A DNA stretch of 64,000 nt from Candidatus Thalassolituus haligoni (GTDB lineage Bacteria > Pseudomonadota > Gammaproteobacteria > Pseudomonadales > Oceanobacteraceae): positions 2,077,001-2,141,000 of the forward strand of contig NZ_CP139482.1 in assembly GCF_041222825.1 (NCBI RefSeq), written 5' to 3'. The notes beneath the pieces are model-generated. The model saw nothing but the letters and a program-made list of their open reading frames with translations. It made no database searches and was not told where the DNA came from. Shown piece by piece: positions 55,824-64,000 of the stretch; the stretch's first letter is position 1, and each line of letters starts with the position of its first letter. The position numbers were made by a program, and so were the translations under genes.

Positions 55824-56879
55824 TTATCGCGATAGTGACTCCTGAAGCTGCTTAAACTGCCCCTGAATCACCGCTTTTTCCTGAAGAATCAACTTGTACT
55901 CATCGGACAGAACTTCCACTCTATTCTGAGAGGCTATCAGATCGGCTTTAGTGGTCTCGAACGCTTGAGATAGTACGGCCACTTGCTTATCGACGTCTGC
56001 TTTCTGGCTGGTGAGTGCGGCAATATTATCCACCAATTGTTCGCTTTTATGCTGCTGCTCCCGGCTTTTTGCCGAGGCGTCGTTAAGTTGATGCTCTAAT
56101 TTCTGGATATCGGCCACTTGTCTATCCAGAGTGCCTTTTTGTATCGCATTGGCTTGTTCGAGTTCATGGGTGTGTCGTTGTAACCACTCATTGGCGTCAA
56201 CCAGCTCGGACGCTTTTGAATCAGCCTGTGATAGTCGCAGTTGCAGGTCTTGAATCTGGTCTTTCAGGCCGCGGCTTACCAAGTGGAACTGTTCGCGCTC
56301 CTGCTGGCGATCTTCGGCAGTGCGCTGCTGGTAATGTTCGAAATGATCTCGGATATCCCGGTTTTCTTGCTTGAGTTCACTGACACTCTCCTTCAAGTCG
56401 TTGGCTCGCGTAAGAGCTTCGTCCCGTTGGGACTCGGCATTTGCCAGGCTGACACGCACGTCTTCCAGGGACTGACTTTGCTCGCTTTTTTCTTTGCTCA
56501 GCCGTTCTGCCTGGTTCTCTAGGTCCTGTTGTCGGGCAGTAAGTTGCGCGATGGCATTGTTGGCTTGGGTCAACTCATTGCGGAGTTCTTCATTTAATGC
56601 CTCAAATTCCCGGCGGGCTTGTTCGATACGATGATCCGCCATCTGCTGTACCCGCTCATGCAGGGACTTTACCACTTCGACGAGGTCGTTCGGCAGTCCA
56701 CTGACAGCGGCTGCTTCCCCGTTGTCCGACCGCCAACGCTTGAGCAGTGGTGCGATGGTGCTTTTGCTGCCGGTGCCCAGATGCTCCCGTACCCGATCTA
56801 CCGTGGGCTCCTGGCCTTGCGTTTTAACGGCTTCAGCGGCTTTGGCGATATCGTGGTACGTGACTCCGGCGCGGGCCAT
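55824..56879 (-). CDS. KfrA_N DNA-binding coiled-coil protein, TnpT-like
   Basis: A 351-residue protein. Residues 1-65 form a KfrA-type DNA-binding domain (GVTYHDIAKAAEAV, PTVDRVREHLGTGSKSTIAPLLKRW). The remainder, about 70-345, is one long coiled coil rich in Gln, Glu, Lys and Ala. KfrA proteins bind plasmid DNA and multimerise. The divergent arrangement with a tyrosine recombinase across a 205-bp region matches tnpT/tnpS of Tn4651-type transposons, where TnpT assists cointegrate resolution. GAGGAACC lies before the ATG. Domain call strong; TnpT role inferred from layout. Confidence 0.85.
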   Translation of the reverse strand: MARAGVTYHDIAKAAEAVKTQGQEPTVDRVREHLGTGSKSTIAPLLKRWRSDNGEAAAVSGLPNDLVEVVKSLHERVQQMADHRIEQARREFEALNEELRNELTQANNAIAQLTARQQDLENQAERLSKEKSEQSQSLEDVRVSLANAESQRDEALTRANDLKESVSELKQENRDIRDHFEHYQQRTAEDRQQEREQFHLVSRGLKDQIQDLQLRLSQADSKASELVDANEWLQRHTHELEQANAIQKGTLDRQVADIQKLEHQLNDASAKSREQQHKSEQLVDNIAALTSQKADVDKQVAVLSQAFETTKADLIASQNRVEVLSDEYKLILQEKAVIQGQFKQLQESLSR

Positions 56880-56973
56880 GGCAGGTTCCTCTCAGATTAT
56901 TTAGTAATGTATTCCATAACACGTAATATAACATTATATTTCCTCTTTTCAATGTTGCTTGAATTTCATTATC

Positions 56974-57005
56974 TAACCAATGATAATCAATGTTATCGTT
57001 GGTTA
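56974..57005. other. probable recombination core site (rst-like) between TnpT- and TnpS-like genes
   Basis: TAACCAATGATAA and its near-complement TTATCGTTGGTTA (12 of 13 bases match) flank a 6-bp spacer TCAATG. Two 13-bp arms around a 6-8 bp spacer are the classic binding and strand-exchange site of Cre-like tyrosine recombinases. It lies in the divergent region 80 bp before the recombinase start, where Tn4651-type elements hold their resolution site. Confidence 0.6.
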
Positions 57006-57084
57006 ATGGATTGAGCCTTAAATTTTCGACTTGTAACACCGGTACATAGCTGCCTTTTCAGCGACGCCGAGAGGAGACCTATTC

Positions 57085-58110
57085 ATGAACAGCAAATCGC
57101 CAAAAATGGTCACTGAACCGTCATTACGTAATGAACATTCGAGACTGGTTGCACGCCAGGAAGCCGAGTCATTGCAGCAATACCTCCAGGCAGCCACATC
57201 CGACAACACCCGCAGAGCCTATCGGTCGGCCATCCGGCAGTTTGAAAAATGGGGTGGTCGCCTTCCGACGGTTCGGGACACCGTGGTGCGCTACCTGCTG
57301 GCCCGAGCCGAATCACTCAATCCGCGGACCCTGGATCTGCACCTCACTGCGATCAGCCAGTGGCACCATTATCAGGGACTGGGTGATCCTGTTCGCGATC
57401 CTCTGGTGCGTAAGACCATGGATGGCATCCGTCGCACCCACGGGAAGCCCAAACGCAAAGCCAAGGCGCTGCGCCTGGAACACATTGCGCTGATGTTGAA
57501 GCATCTACAGCAACTACCAGACAGCAAGAAGAAGTATCGGGATGTCGCACTGGTGCTAACGGGCTTTTTCGGGGCCTTTCGTCGCAGCGAACTGGTCGCA
57601 ATAAAAGCCAATGACTTGGTGTGGGAGCCGGAAGGCTTGATTATTCGGCTGCCCCGTTCCAAGACCGATCAACAAGGGGCCGGCTTAGTGCGAGCATTAC
57701 CTTTCGGTGCGCCAGGCTGCTGTCCTGCTACGGCCATGAAGAACTGGATAGAATTGGCTGATATCAATGAAGGTCCGGTTTTTCGCCCCATTAACCGTTG
57801 GGATGAGGTTCAACCCAAAGCACTGAATCCCGGTGGCATTAATGAATTACTCAAGACACTGGGCAACGCCTGTCAGTTCGATTTCGTACCGGATTTGAGC
57901 AGCCATAGCTTTCGGCGAGGTCTCTCTACATCGGCAGCCCGAGAGCGAGTCGATTTTGAGCTGATCAAAAAACAAGGTGGGTGGAAAAGCGATGCCACCG
58001 TCTGGGAATATATCGAGGAAGGACAACAACTCAGCAATAACGCTTCTGTAGTACTCATGGAGAAAATGAGTTTGCTGCTGAACGCTGAATCCCTAAAAAA
58101 GGGAAAGTAA
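57085..58110 (+). CDS. tyrosine recombinase, TnpS-like resolvase
   Basis: A 341-residue Cre-like recombinase. The N-terminal core-binding domain (about 30-120) includes DNTRRAYRSAIRQFEKWG. The catalytic set is complete: Arg167 (FRRSEL), Lys193 (RSKTDQQG), His274-x-x-Arg277 (SHSFRRG), Trp300 (QGGWKSD) and Tyr309 (WEYIEEG). AGGAG lies 8 bases upstream of the ATG. With the divergent KfrA_N gene and the inverted-repeat core site it forms a resolution module like TnpS/TnpT. It is convergent, with a 16-bp gap, with the ynfA-like gene of the metal cluster. Confidence 0.9.
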   Translation: MNSKSPKMVTEPSLRNEHSRLVARQEAESLQQYLQAATSDNTRRAYRSAIRQFEKWGGRLPTVRDTVVRYLLARAESLNPRTLDLHLTAISQWHHYQGLGDPVRDPLVRKTMDGIRRTHGKPKRKAKALRLEHIALMLKHLQQLPDSKKKYRDVALVLTGFFGAFRRSELVAIKANDLVWEPEGLIIRLPRSKTDQQGAGLVRALPFGAPGCCPATAMKNWIELADINEGPVFRPINRWDEVQPKALNPGGINELLKTLGNACQFDFVPDLSSHSFRRGLSTSAARERVDFELIKKQGGWKSDATVWEYIEEGQQLSNNASVVLMEKMSLLLNAESLKKGK

Positions 58111-58126
58111 ATCCGCAGGATCGACA

Positions 58127-58453
58127 TCATTTTGGTGCAAACATGATAATGCCCATCCCTGCCAGGGTGACGGTCACGCCAACAAAATCCCACAGATGCG
58201 GGCGAATCCCATCCACACCCCACAACCACAGTATGGCCACCGACACATAGACGCCGCCATAGGCCGCATAAACCCGCCCCGCGGCGATCGGATGAAGAGA
58301 CAGCAACCAGACAAACAGCACCAGGCTGAGCGCTGCCGGCAGCAGAACCCATGCGGATGCCGATTTCTTCAGCCAGAGGTATGGAAGATAACAGCCGACT
58401 ATTTCCGCTATAGCGGTGATGATGAACAAACCGAGCGTGTAGAGGATGGACAT
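58127..58453 (-). CDS. YnfA family (UPF0060) membrane protein
   Basis: A 108-residue protein with four membrane helices: the start [20 protein letters not shown], the glycine/alanine-rich [19 protein letters not shown], and [14 protein letters not shown], read in parts. It belongs to the small multidrug-resistance-like superfamily; some YnfA proteins export drugs or cations. The start at 58453 lies 14 bp after the CDF gene stop, so it is the last gene of the metal operon. Confidence 0.9.
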   Translation of the reverse strand: MSILYTLGLFIITAIAEIVGCYLPYLWLKKSASAWVLLPAALSLVLFVWLLSLHPIAAGRVYAAYGGVYVSVAILWLWGVDGIRPHLWDFVGVTVTLAGMGIIMFAPK

Positions 58454-58467
58454 ACGAAGTTCTCTTG

Positions 58468-59367
58468 TTAATGCGGGTCCATTTGGCTGGACACGGGTTG
58501 ATCCCGGCAAGCTTCTTCTGCCAGCTCGATCTCAATGGTGGTGTGAGCCAGATCGTAGGTTTCCAGGGCTGACTGGAGGGTGGCCTTGAGCTGTGCGTAT
58601 CTCGCCAGATCTTGCGTCAGCACGGCTTTGACATGAGCTGTCAGTACGTGGTGCTCTCCATCAAGGGACCAGAGGTGCAAATGGTGTACGTCGTCGATTT
58701 CCTTGAGTGACATCAGGGACTCGCGAACGCTCTCCAGCAAATCTGGATCAGGTACTGCCTGAAAAAACAACCGCCCTGTTGCCCACAGGTTACGCAGTAC
58801 GTTGATCAGAATAAACAAGGTGAAGCCGATTGACAGCAGTGGGTCGAGAATGGGCCAGTCAACGAATTGCATGACCGTTGCCACAATCAACACAGCCACC
58901 CAACCCAGTACGTCTTCCAGCAAATGCCAGTTGAGTACTTTTTCGTTCAAGGTTTTTCCCTGGCTAAGACGATAGGCGGCGTAGCCATTTACCGCCACGC
59001 CCAGCACAGCGAGCGCCAGCATGCCTTCGGTATGTGGCATGACTGGATCGGACAAACGGGGAATAGCCGCAATCAGCACCCAGATAGATCCCGCGATTAA
59101 CACTAGACCATTAATCAGGGCGCCGAACAGCGACAACCGCCGATAACCATAAGTGTACTCAGGATTGGCGGACTTCTGGCCCAGACGGTTCAGCAGCCAT
59201 GCACTGCCAATGGAAAGACTGTCGCCCAGATCATGCACCGCATCAGCCATGATGGCCGTACTGTTAGTCAGCCAACCGCCAACGAATTCGATAACGGTAA
59301 AAATCAGGTTTAACCAAAAAGCCAAGCCCATTCGCTTGGAGCTATCATCGTGCGAATGTTGATGCAT
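58468..59367 (-). CDS. czcD: cation diffusion facilitator, CzcD type
   Basis: A 299-residue inner-membrane Zn/Co/Cd:H+ antiporter with six helices. The metal sites are visible: [12 protein letters not shown] in helix 2 and [11 protein letters not shown] in helix 5, which carry the HxxxD-type ligands. A histidine-rich N-terminus (MHQHSHDD) and a cytoplasmic dimer domain ([19 protein letters not shown]) follow the family. GGAGA precedes the ATG. It moves divalent metal from cytoplasm to periplasm, where the CzcBA pump can take over. Confidence 0.92.
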   Translation of the reverse strand: MHQHSHDDSSKRMGLAFWLNLIFTVIEFVGGWLTNSTAIMADAVHDLGDSLSIGSAWLLNRLGQKSANPEYTYGYRRLSLFGALINGLVLIAGSIWVLIAAIPRLSDPVMPHTEGMLALAVLGVAVNGYAAYRLSQGKTLNEKVLNWHLLEDVLGWVAVLIVATVMQFVDWPILDPLLSIGFTLFILINVLRNLWATGRLFFQAVPDPDLLESVRESLMSLKEIDDVHHLHLWSLDGEHHVLTAHVKAVLTQDLARYAQLKATLQSALETYDLAHTTIEIELAEEACRDQPVSSQMDPH

Positions 59368-59416
59368 ACGTTATTTCTCCAGTCGATGATTGGCTTGGCG
59401 TTGGGTAGCTAAACGA

Positions 59417-59740
59417 TTAATGATCCTCCGTGCCGCCGATGGGCAGGGCTTGTTCGATTGGGCTGACATAGACCCAGCCGGATATGTCAGGTCCGATTTT
59501 CCCGGTTTTTCGAATGATCGAGGTCACCTCATCCACCTGATTGTCTTCACATACCAGAGACAATTGGACTTCTGAGATAACCACGCCAGCTTCGGCTGAA
59601 TACGCCAGTTCCCGTTCCCCTAAAGGCTTCAAGGACCCTTTGATATCGAGTATTGATAGGTTTTTGTAGCCTGCATCACGCAATGCATCGATGACATCGG
59701 CGGATCGAACGTGGTGGATAAAGGCCGTAACTTGTTTCAT
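59417..59740 (-). CDS. PII-like protein of a heavy-metal efflux cluster
   Basis: A 107-residue protein with a ferredoxin-like PII fold: MKQVTAFIHHVRSADVIDALRDAG, SLVCEDNQVDEVTSIIRKTG and GPDISGWVYVSPIEQALPIG, read in parts. It has the size of GlnB but lacks the uridylylated tyrosine and classical T-loop. Such PII-like proteins are known beside CzcA/CusA-type pumps. It may sense metal or nucleotide and gate the pump. It lies between czcA and czcD, after a strong hairpin. Confidence 0.85.
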   Translation of the reverse strand: MKQVTAFIHHVRSADVIDALRDAGYKNLSILDIKGSLKPLGERELAYSAEAGVVISEVQLSLVCEDNQVDEVTSIIRKTGKIGPDISGWVYVSPIEQALPIGGTEDH

Positions 59741-59776
59741 GTAAATACTCCAAAAAAATTCGCTATTACTGTTAGA

Positions 59777-59810
59777 TGGATCGCGGCAAGAGGATACTTG
59801 CCGCGATCCA
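59777..59810 (-). terminator. 14-bp perfect hairpin between czcA and the PII-like gene
   Basis: TGGATCGCGGCAAG (59777-59790) pairs with CTTGCCGCGATCCA (59797-59810) around a 6-base loop, 7 bp after the czcA stop. No T-run follows on the minus strand. It may lower expression of the downstream genes or protect the czcBA message, rather than end it completely. Confidence 0.55.
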
Positions 59811-59817
59811 GCGGGTA

Positions 59818-62800
59818 TTACTCAGCGATCGGTTCGCCATTGTTATCAATCGCTTTTGGCCTTCGCCAAGCCAGTCGATACAGGCCGGGGAGCACCAACA
59901 GCGTGAGTAACGTAGAAGAGATAATGCCGCCGATAACCACCGTGGCCAGTGGCCTCTGGACTTCGGCTCCGGTGCTGGTATTAAGTGCCATCGGCAGAAA
60001 GCCTAATGCGGCCACCAGAGCGACCATCAATATGGGCCGCAATCTCAACATGGCGCCGCCCAGAATCGCCTGCTCGACGGATTCACCACGATTGAGTTCA
60101 TCCCGAAAGGCCGACACCATCATGACCCCGGTCAGTACCGATACACCACATAAGGTAATAAACCCAACACCTGCGGTAATCGAGAGGGGAATATCCCGTA
60201 ACCACAAAGCGATAACGCCACCGGTTAGCGCTAGCGGCACACCACTAAAGACCAACGCCGCATCTTTTGCCGAACCGAAGGTCATCATCAATAGCGCAAA
60301 GATCATAACCAGTGTCACCGGCACCAGCAGGCTGAGACGTTGGGACGCCGATTGCAATTGCTCAAAGGTGCCGCCGTACTCCAGCCAATAGCCAGGTGGC
60401 AATTTCACTTGTTGCGCCACTTTGTCCTGAACTTCGGCCACAAAGCCACCCAAATCACGACCGCGAACATTGGCACTGACTACCAGTCGACGCTTGCCGT
60501 TTTCACGAGAGATCTGATTCGGTCCGGGGGCCAGCGTGAGACTAGCCACTTCGCGCAGCGGCACGTAGCCGCCATCTGGCAGCGGTATCGGCAAACGCTC
60601 CAACGCGCGCAAGTCGCCCCTGACGCGCTCGGCCACCCGCACCACTATCGAGAAACGTTGATCGCCCTCAAAGATCAGGCCGGCTTCTTCACCACCGGTG
60701 GCGGCGGCCACCACGTCCTGTACATCGGCAACGTTCAGGCCATAGCGATACATGGCTGAACGATCCGCATTGATGGACAGAATAGGCAAGCCGGACACCT
60801 GCTCGACCTTAACCCCTTCGGCACCCTCGATACCGTTTAAAACTGCCGCGATTTCGCCGCCCGATTTAAGCAACTGTTCCAGGTTATCGCCAAACACTTT
60901 GATCCCGAGGTCTGATCGCACGCCCGAAATCAATTCATTGAAGCGAAGTTGGATAGGCTGACTGATTTCAAATGCATTACCCGGCAATAATGATAACTTC
61001 TCACCGATTTCCTCCAGCAACTGCGCTTTGGTTTTGTCAGGGTCAGGCCATTCACTGTGATCCTTGAGCATCACATAGCCATCGGAAATGTTCGGCCCCA
61101 TGGGATCGCTGGCGACTTCGGCCGTGCCGACGCGCGCGAAGTAGGTTTTAACTTCAGGGATTTCCAGAACTGCCTTTTCCAGACGAAATTGCATATCCAG
61201 GGATTGAGTGAGACTGGTACCCGGTATCCGTAGCGCCTGGATGGCAATATCCCCCTCATCCAGATTCGGGATAAATTCCGTACCCATCCGCGTTGCCAGT
61301 GCGCCGACCAAAACCACAAAGATCAGTGCCGCAGTCAGTACGAGCACGCGAAACTTGAGCGCCCAGGTCAATACGGGAGCGTAAAACCGCTTGGAATGAC
61401 GAACAATAAAATTGTCTTTTTCCTCAATATGCCCCGTCATAAACAAAGCCACAGCGGCTGGGACGAAGGTGAGTGACAAGACCAATGCGGATAACAAGGC
61501 CATGATTACCGCCATGGCCATGGGCGTAAACATTTTGCCTTCCACGCCGGTTAACGCCAGGATGGGTAAGTTCACCAGAATCACTACCAATACACTGATC
61601 AAACTCGGTGTAAATACCTCGCGGGTGGCCGCAAACACCGTTTGAAAACGTTCGTCCAGCTTTAAGGTGCGCCCAAGATGGTGCTGGCGTCCGGCCAGGC
61701 GCAAAATGCAGTTTTCGACAATGATCACCGCGCCATCCACAATCAAGCCAAAATCGAGCGCACCTAAACTCATCAGATTGGCGCTGACCTTGGTTTGCAC
61801 CATGCCTGTCATCAACATTAACATGGATAAAGGGATCACCATTGCGGTGAGCAAGGCCGCCCGGACGTTGCCCAGCATGACCAGGAGCACGACAACAACC
61901 AATATCGCGCCTTCGGCCAGGTTGGCTTGTACCGTGGCAATGGTTTTATCGACCAGCACCGTACGGTTATAAACCGGCTCGGCAATCACGCCTTCAGGCA
62001 GCGTTTTATTGATCTCCAGTAACTTGGCCGACACCGCCTGGGAAACCGTCCGGCTGTTGCCGCCCAGCAGCATAACGGCGGTACCCAGTACTGTCTCCTC
62101 ACCGTCGAGTGTCGCAGCACCGGTGCGAAGTTCCTTACCAAATCCAACCTCGGCCACGTCAGCCACGGTTATGGGTAGGCCGTCACGACGGGCGACGATG
62201 ATTTTTTCGATCGCCGGGATGTCAGCTACCTGTCCGGGGGCACGAATCAGGTATTGTTCGCCATTTTTTTCGATATATCCGGCACCGATGTTGGCGTTGT
62301 TTTTCTCCAATGCCGCCACCAGATCGTCGAAGCTGAGCTGGTAGGCCAGCAGCTTTGCAGGCTCAGGGGTAATGTGGAACTGCTTTTCGAAACCGCCAAT
62401 GGTATTGACTTCGGTGACGCCAGGAACCAGACGCAACTGGGGACGGATCACCCAATCCTGCAAGGTGCGTAAGGCCGTTGCATCATAGAGCTCACCGTTT
62501 TCTTGCAAGGCGCCCGGTTTTGCATGCACCGCATAGTGAAAGATTTCACCAAGGCCTGTGGCAACAGGCCCCATTACCGGCTCAATCCCGGAAGGCATCT
62601 CGCTTTTCGCCTGCTGTAATCGTTCGTTGATCAGGTTGCGGGCGAAATAGATGTCAGTGCCTTTTTCAAATACTACGGTCACTTGAGACAGAGCATAACG
62701 TGATATCGAACGGGTGCTCTCCACATAGGGTAACCCCGTGATCGCCAGTTCCACCAGATAGGTAATGCGTTGCTCCACTTCCAGCGGTGAATAACCGGGA

Positions 62801-62958
62801 GCTTCGGTATTGATTTGCACCTGGACGTTGGTGATATCGGGTACCGCGTCAATCGGCAAGTTTTGATAATTCCAAACACCTACGGCGCCAACCACCAAGA
62901 CCAGAAACATCACCAGCCAGCGGCGTGCAATGGAAAATTGGATCAGTTTATCGATCAT
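59818..62958 (-). CDS. czcA: heavy-metal efflux RND pump, CzcA type
   Basis: A 1046-residue inner-membrane proton-driven pump of the HME-RND family with 12 helices and two large periplasmic domains. The helix-4 motif DFGLIVDGAVIIVEN (about residue 400) is of the CzcA/NccA (Zn, Co, Cd, Ni) class and not the copper/silver class, which carries a different motif. Other blocks are PIDAVPDITNVQVQI, LRIPGTSLTQSLDM and GFITLCGVSVLTGVMM. AGGAG lies before the ATG. It works with CzcB and an outer-membrane CzcC. Confidence 0.95.
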   Translation of the reverse strand: MIDKLIQFSIARRWLVMFLVLVVGAVGVWNYQNLPIDAVPDITNVQVQINTEAPGYSPLEVEQRITYLVELAITGLPYVESTRSISRYALSQVTVVFEKGTDIYFARNLINERLQQAKSEMPSGIEPVMGPVATGLGEIFHYAVHAKPGALQENGELYDATALRTLQDWVIRPQLRLVPGVTEVNTIGGFEKQFHITPEPAKLLAYQLSFDDLVAALEKNNANIGAGYIEKNGEQYLIRAPGQVADIPAIEKIIVARRDGLPITVADVAEVGFGKELRTGAATLDGEETVLGTAVMLLGGNSRTVSQAVSAKLLEINKTLPEGVIAEPVYNRTVLVDKTIATVQANLAEGAILVVVVLLVMLGNVRAALLTAMVIPLSMLMLMTGMVQTKVSANLMSLGALDFGLIVDGAVIIVENCILRLAGRQHHLGRTLKLDERFQTVFAATREVFTPSLISVLVVILVNLPILALTGVEGKMFTPMAMAVIMALLSALVLSLTFVPAAVALFMTGHIEEKDNFIVRHSKRFYAPVLTWALKFRVLVLTAALIFVVLVGALATRMGTEFIPNLDEGDIAIQALRIPGTSLTQSLDMQFRLEKAVLEIPEVKTYFARVGTAEVASDPMGPNISDGYVMLKDHSEWPDPDKTKAQLLEEIGEKLSLLPGNAFEISQPIQLRFNELISGVRSDLGIKVFGDNLEQLLKSGGEIAAVLNGIEGAEGVKVEQVSGLPILSINADRSAMYRYGLNVADVQDVVAAATGGEEAGLIFEGDQRFSIVVRVAERVRGDLRALERLPIPLPDGGYVPLREVASLTLAPGPNQISRENGKRRLVVSANVRGRDLGGFVAEVQDKVAQQVKLPPGYWLEYGGTFEQLQSASQRLSLLVPVTLVMIFALLMMTFGSAKDAALVFSGVPLALTGGVIALWLRDIPLSITAGVGFITLCGVSVLTGVMMVSAFRDELNRGESVEQAILGGAMLRLRPILMVALVAALGFLPMALNTSTGAEVQRPLATVVIGGIISSTLLTLLVLPGLYRLAWRRPKAIDNNGEPIAE

Positions 62959-63041
62959 GCTGAACTCCTAATTTTGGTTCGTATGACCGGCTAGAGTTCT
63001 GACGGTATTTCGGCGCTGTAAGCCCCGCTAATTGCCATTGA

Positions 63042-63983
63042 TTAATGTCCATGTTCAGCATCCTCCTTACCCAGCTCCGATTTCAGAATAAAGCTGTTTT
63101 TGCTGACATACACTTCATCTGCGGACAGACCTGCCACCACTTCGGTTAGCTCACCGTCGGTTCGCCCCAAAGTCACTGTACGTGGTTCAAAACCTTCCTC
63201 ACCCCGAACAAAAACGACAGGATTATCCTCGACGATTTGCAAGGCTTCGTTGCGGATCACCATTGGAGCGGCTATTTCGGCGCGGGTGATTTGCGCGTTG
63301 ACAAAGAGACCGGGTTTCCAAATGCCATTCGGGTTGTCGATCAAAGCGCGCGCCATAATGGCCTGATTACCAGTTTGGCCAAGCGGCGCAATATAGATGA
63401 TTTTTCCCTCTGCGATTTGGGTCGAATCGAGACTGAGAATGCGAACCCGCTGGCCTAATTCAACCTGAGCAACATCCTTGGGAAAAACCGACAGCTCCAC
63501 CCAAACCGTTGAAAAATCCTGTACTACCAACAACGGGATATCCGTAGTGTGCTCGCCAGCGTTTGCATTACGCTGGGTAACGGCACCATTGAGTGCGGAT
63601 ACTATCGAATAGGTTTTCAGACTTTCATTCGCTTCCACAGTCACCAGGGTTTCGCCTTTGCGAACCGGATCACCAACACTTTTTTTAACTTCCCGAATAA
63701 CGCCGTCGAAGCGTGCCGTTACCGACTGTACACGCTCTGCGTTGGTGGCGACGACGCCATATACTGGCAAAACATCGCGGATGGTGCCCGAAGTCGCGGT
63801 TACCAGGGTAATGCCTGAATGTTGGATCTGCTCCTGGGTCAGTTCAATATGACCTTCTTCGCCGTGCTCTGCTTCCTCCCCATGACCTGTTTCGGCAAGT
63901 GCTTGCCCGGATAGCAGCGCAATCGCGAAGCAACTGAACAGAAGATGGATGATAGATTTGTTAACGTGGTTTTTTGATTTCAT
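63042..63983 (-). CDS. czcB: periplasmic adaptor of the CzcBA efflux pump
   Basis: A 313-residue membrane-fusion protein. A signal peptide (about 1-30) is followed by a His/Glu-rich segment (GHGEEAEHGEEGH), a likely metal-binding stretch, then barrel-sandwich domains (VTARFDGVIREV, GDPVRKGETLVTV) and the beta-barrel (VELGQRVRILSLD). The C-terminus again ends in EHGH. At 313 residues it is somewhat short for CzcB. It starts 17 bp from the right edge; czcC, usually upstream, would lie beyond it. The gap to czcA is 83 bp. Confidence 0.92.
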   Translation of the reverse strand: MKSKNHVNKSIIHLLFSCFAIALLSGQALAETGHGEEAEHGEEGHIELTQEQIQHSGITLVTATSGTIRDVLPVYGVVATNAERVQSVTARFDGVIREVKKSVGDPVRKGETLVTVEANESLKTYSIVSALNGAVTQRNANAGEHTTDIPLLVVQDFSTVWVELSVFPKDVAQVELGQRVRILSLDSTQIAEGKIIYIAPLGQTGNQAIMARALIDNPNGIWKPGLFVNAQITRAEIAAPMVIRNEALQIVEDNPVVFVRGEEGFEPRTVTLGRTDGELTEVVAGLSADEVYVSKNSFILKSELGKEDAEHGH

Positions 63984-64000
63984 TGTTCTGATCCTGAAAA

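Noticed and set aside
54240..58110. RIT element (three recombinases in trio)
   Set aside because: RIT genes overlap and share one direction; here two intact recombinases face opposite ways with a KfrA_N gene between and the third is a stump.

Overview
The window is chromosomal DNA of a gammaproteobacterium, with about half G+C judging by eye. Gene content and order point to the Pseudomonas / Marinobacter / Hahella side of the class. The runs uvrY-uvrC-pgsA-tRNA(Gly,Cys,Leu), mltD / methyltransferase / rnhA-dnaQ / nhaB / fimL, cysI-DUF934 / metH / nfuA, rssB-rssC and apbE-nqrM-sthA are arranged much as in Pseudomonas aeruginosa. FimL implies type IV pili, PhaB implies polyhydroxyalkanoate metabolism, and NhaB with the ApbE/NqrM maturation pair implies sodium-linked energetics, which fits a marine or halotolerant aerobe. 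The genus cannot be fixed from the sequence alone.

Layout. 1-3.8 kb is an accessory block: the start of an aldehyde dehydrogenase gene, an AraC-type regulator, a 265-bp MITE-like element, an EthD-family protein and an OmpW-like porin. 3.8-7.6 kb holds a divergent pair, a histone-deacetylase-family enzyme and a PatZ-type protein acetyltransferase. 7.6-11.2 kb is uvrY-uvrC-pgsA followed by three tRNA genes. 11.5-21.7 kb carries DUF1285, a solute-binding protein, mltD, a methyltransferase, rnhA-dnaQ, nhaB, a second copy of the MITE, fimL and its neighbour. 21.7-33.8 kb carries an SCP2 protein, sohB, a cation:proton antiporter, cysI-DUF934, a glycerophosphodiesterase, a MATE pump, metH and nfuA. 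33.9-39.6 kb carries a PilZ protein, rssB-rssC-gpsA, sixA, a hydrolase and DUF1461. 39.6-54.2 kb is mixed housekeeping: rluA, an unusual MlaC/amino-acid-binding fusion, trhP, rlmG, an AEC transporter, a stand-alone DUF4062 protein, an ArsR regulator, apbE-nqrM-sthA, thiI and phaB.

54.2-64 kb looks like a mobile metal-resistance island. It starts with a tyrosine recombinase butted against phaB, then the C-terminal stump of another recombinase. Next comes a divergent pair resembling the TnpT/TnpS cointegrate-resolution module of Tn4651-type transposons, with a 32-bp inverted-repeat core site between the genes. A minus-strand run follows: czcB-czcA, a PII-like protein, a CDF transporter and a YnfA protein. 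The outer-membrane czcC partner would be expected just beyond the right edge.

The strongest candidates for something new are the structured 265-bp MITE (two copies, 19-bp terminal inverted repeats, different 4-bp target duplications), the resolution module tied to metal efflux, the MlaC-SBP fusion, and the DUF4062 protein with a winged-helix-like tail. I found no CRISPR array, prophage or obvious new defence operon.
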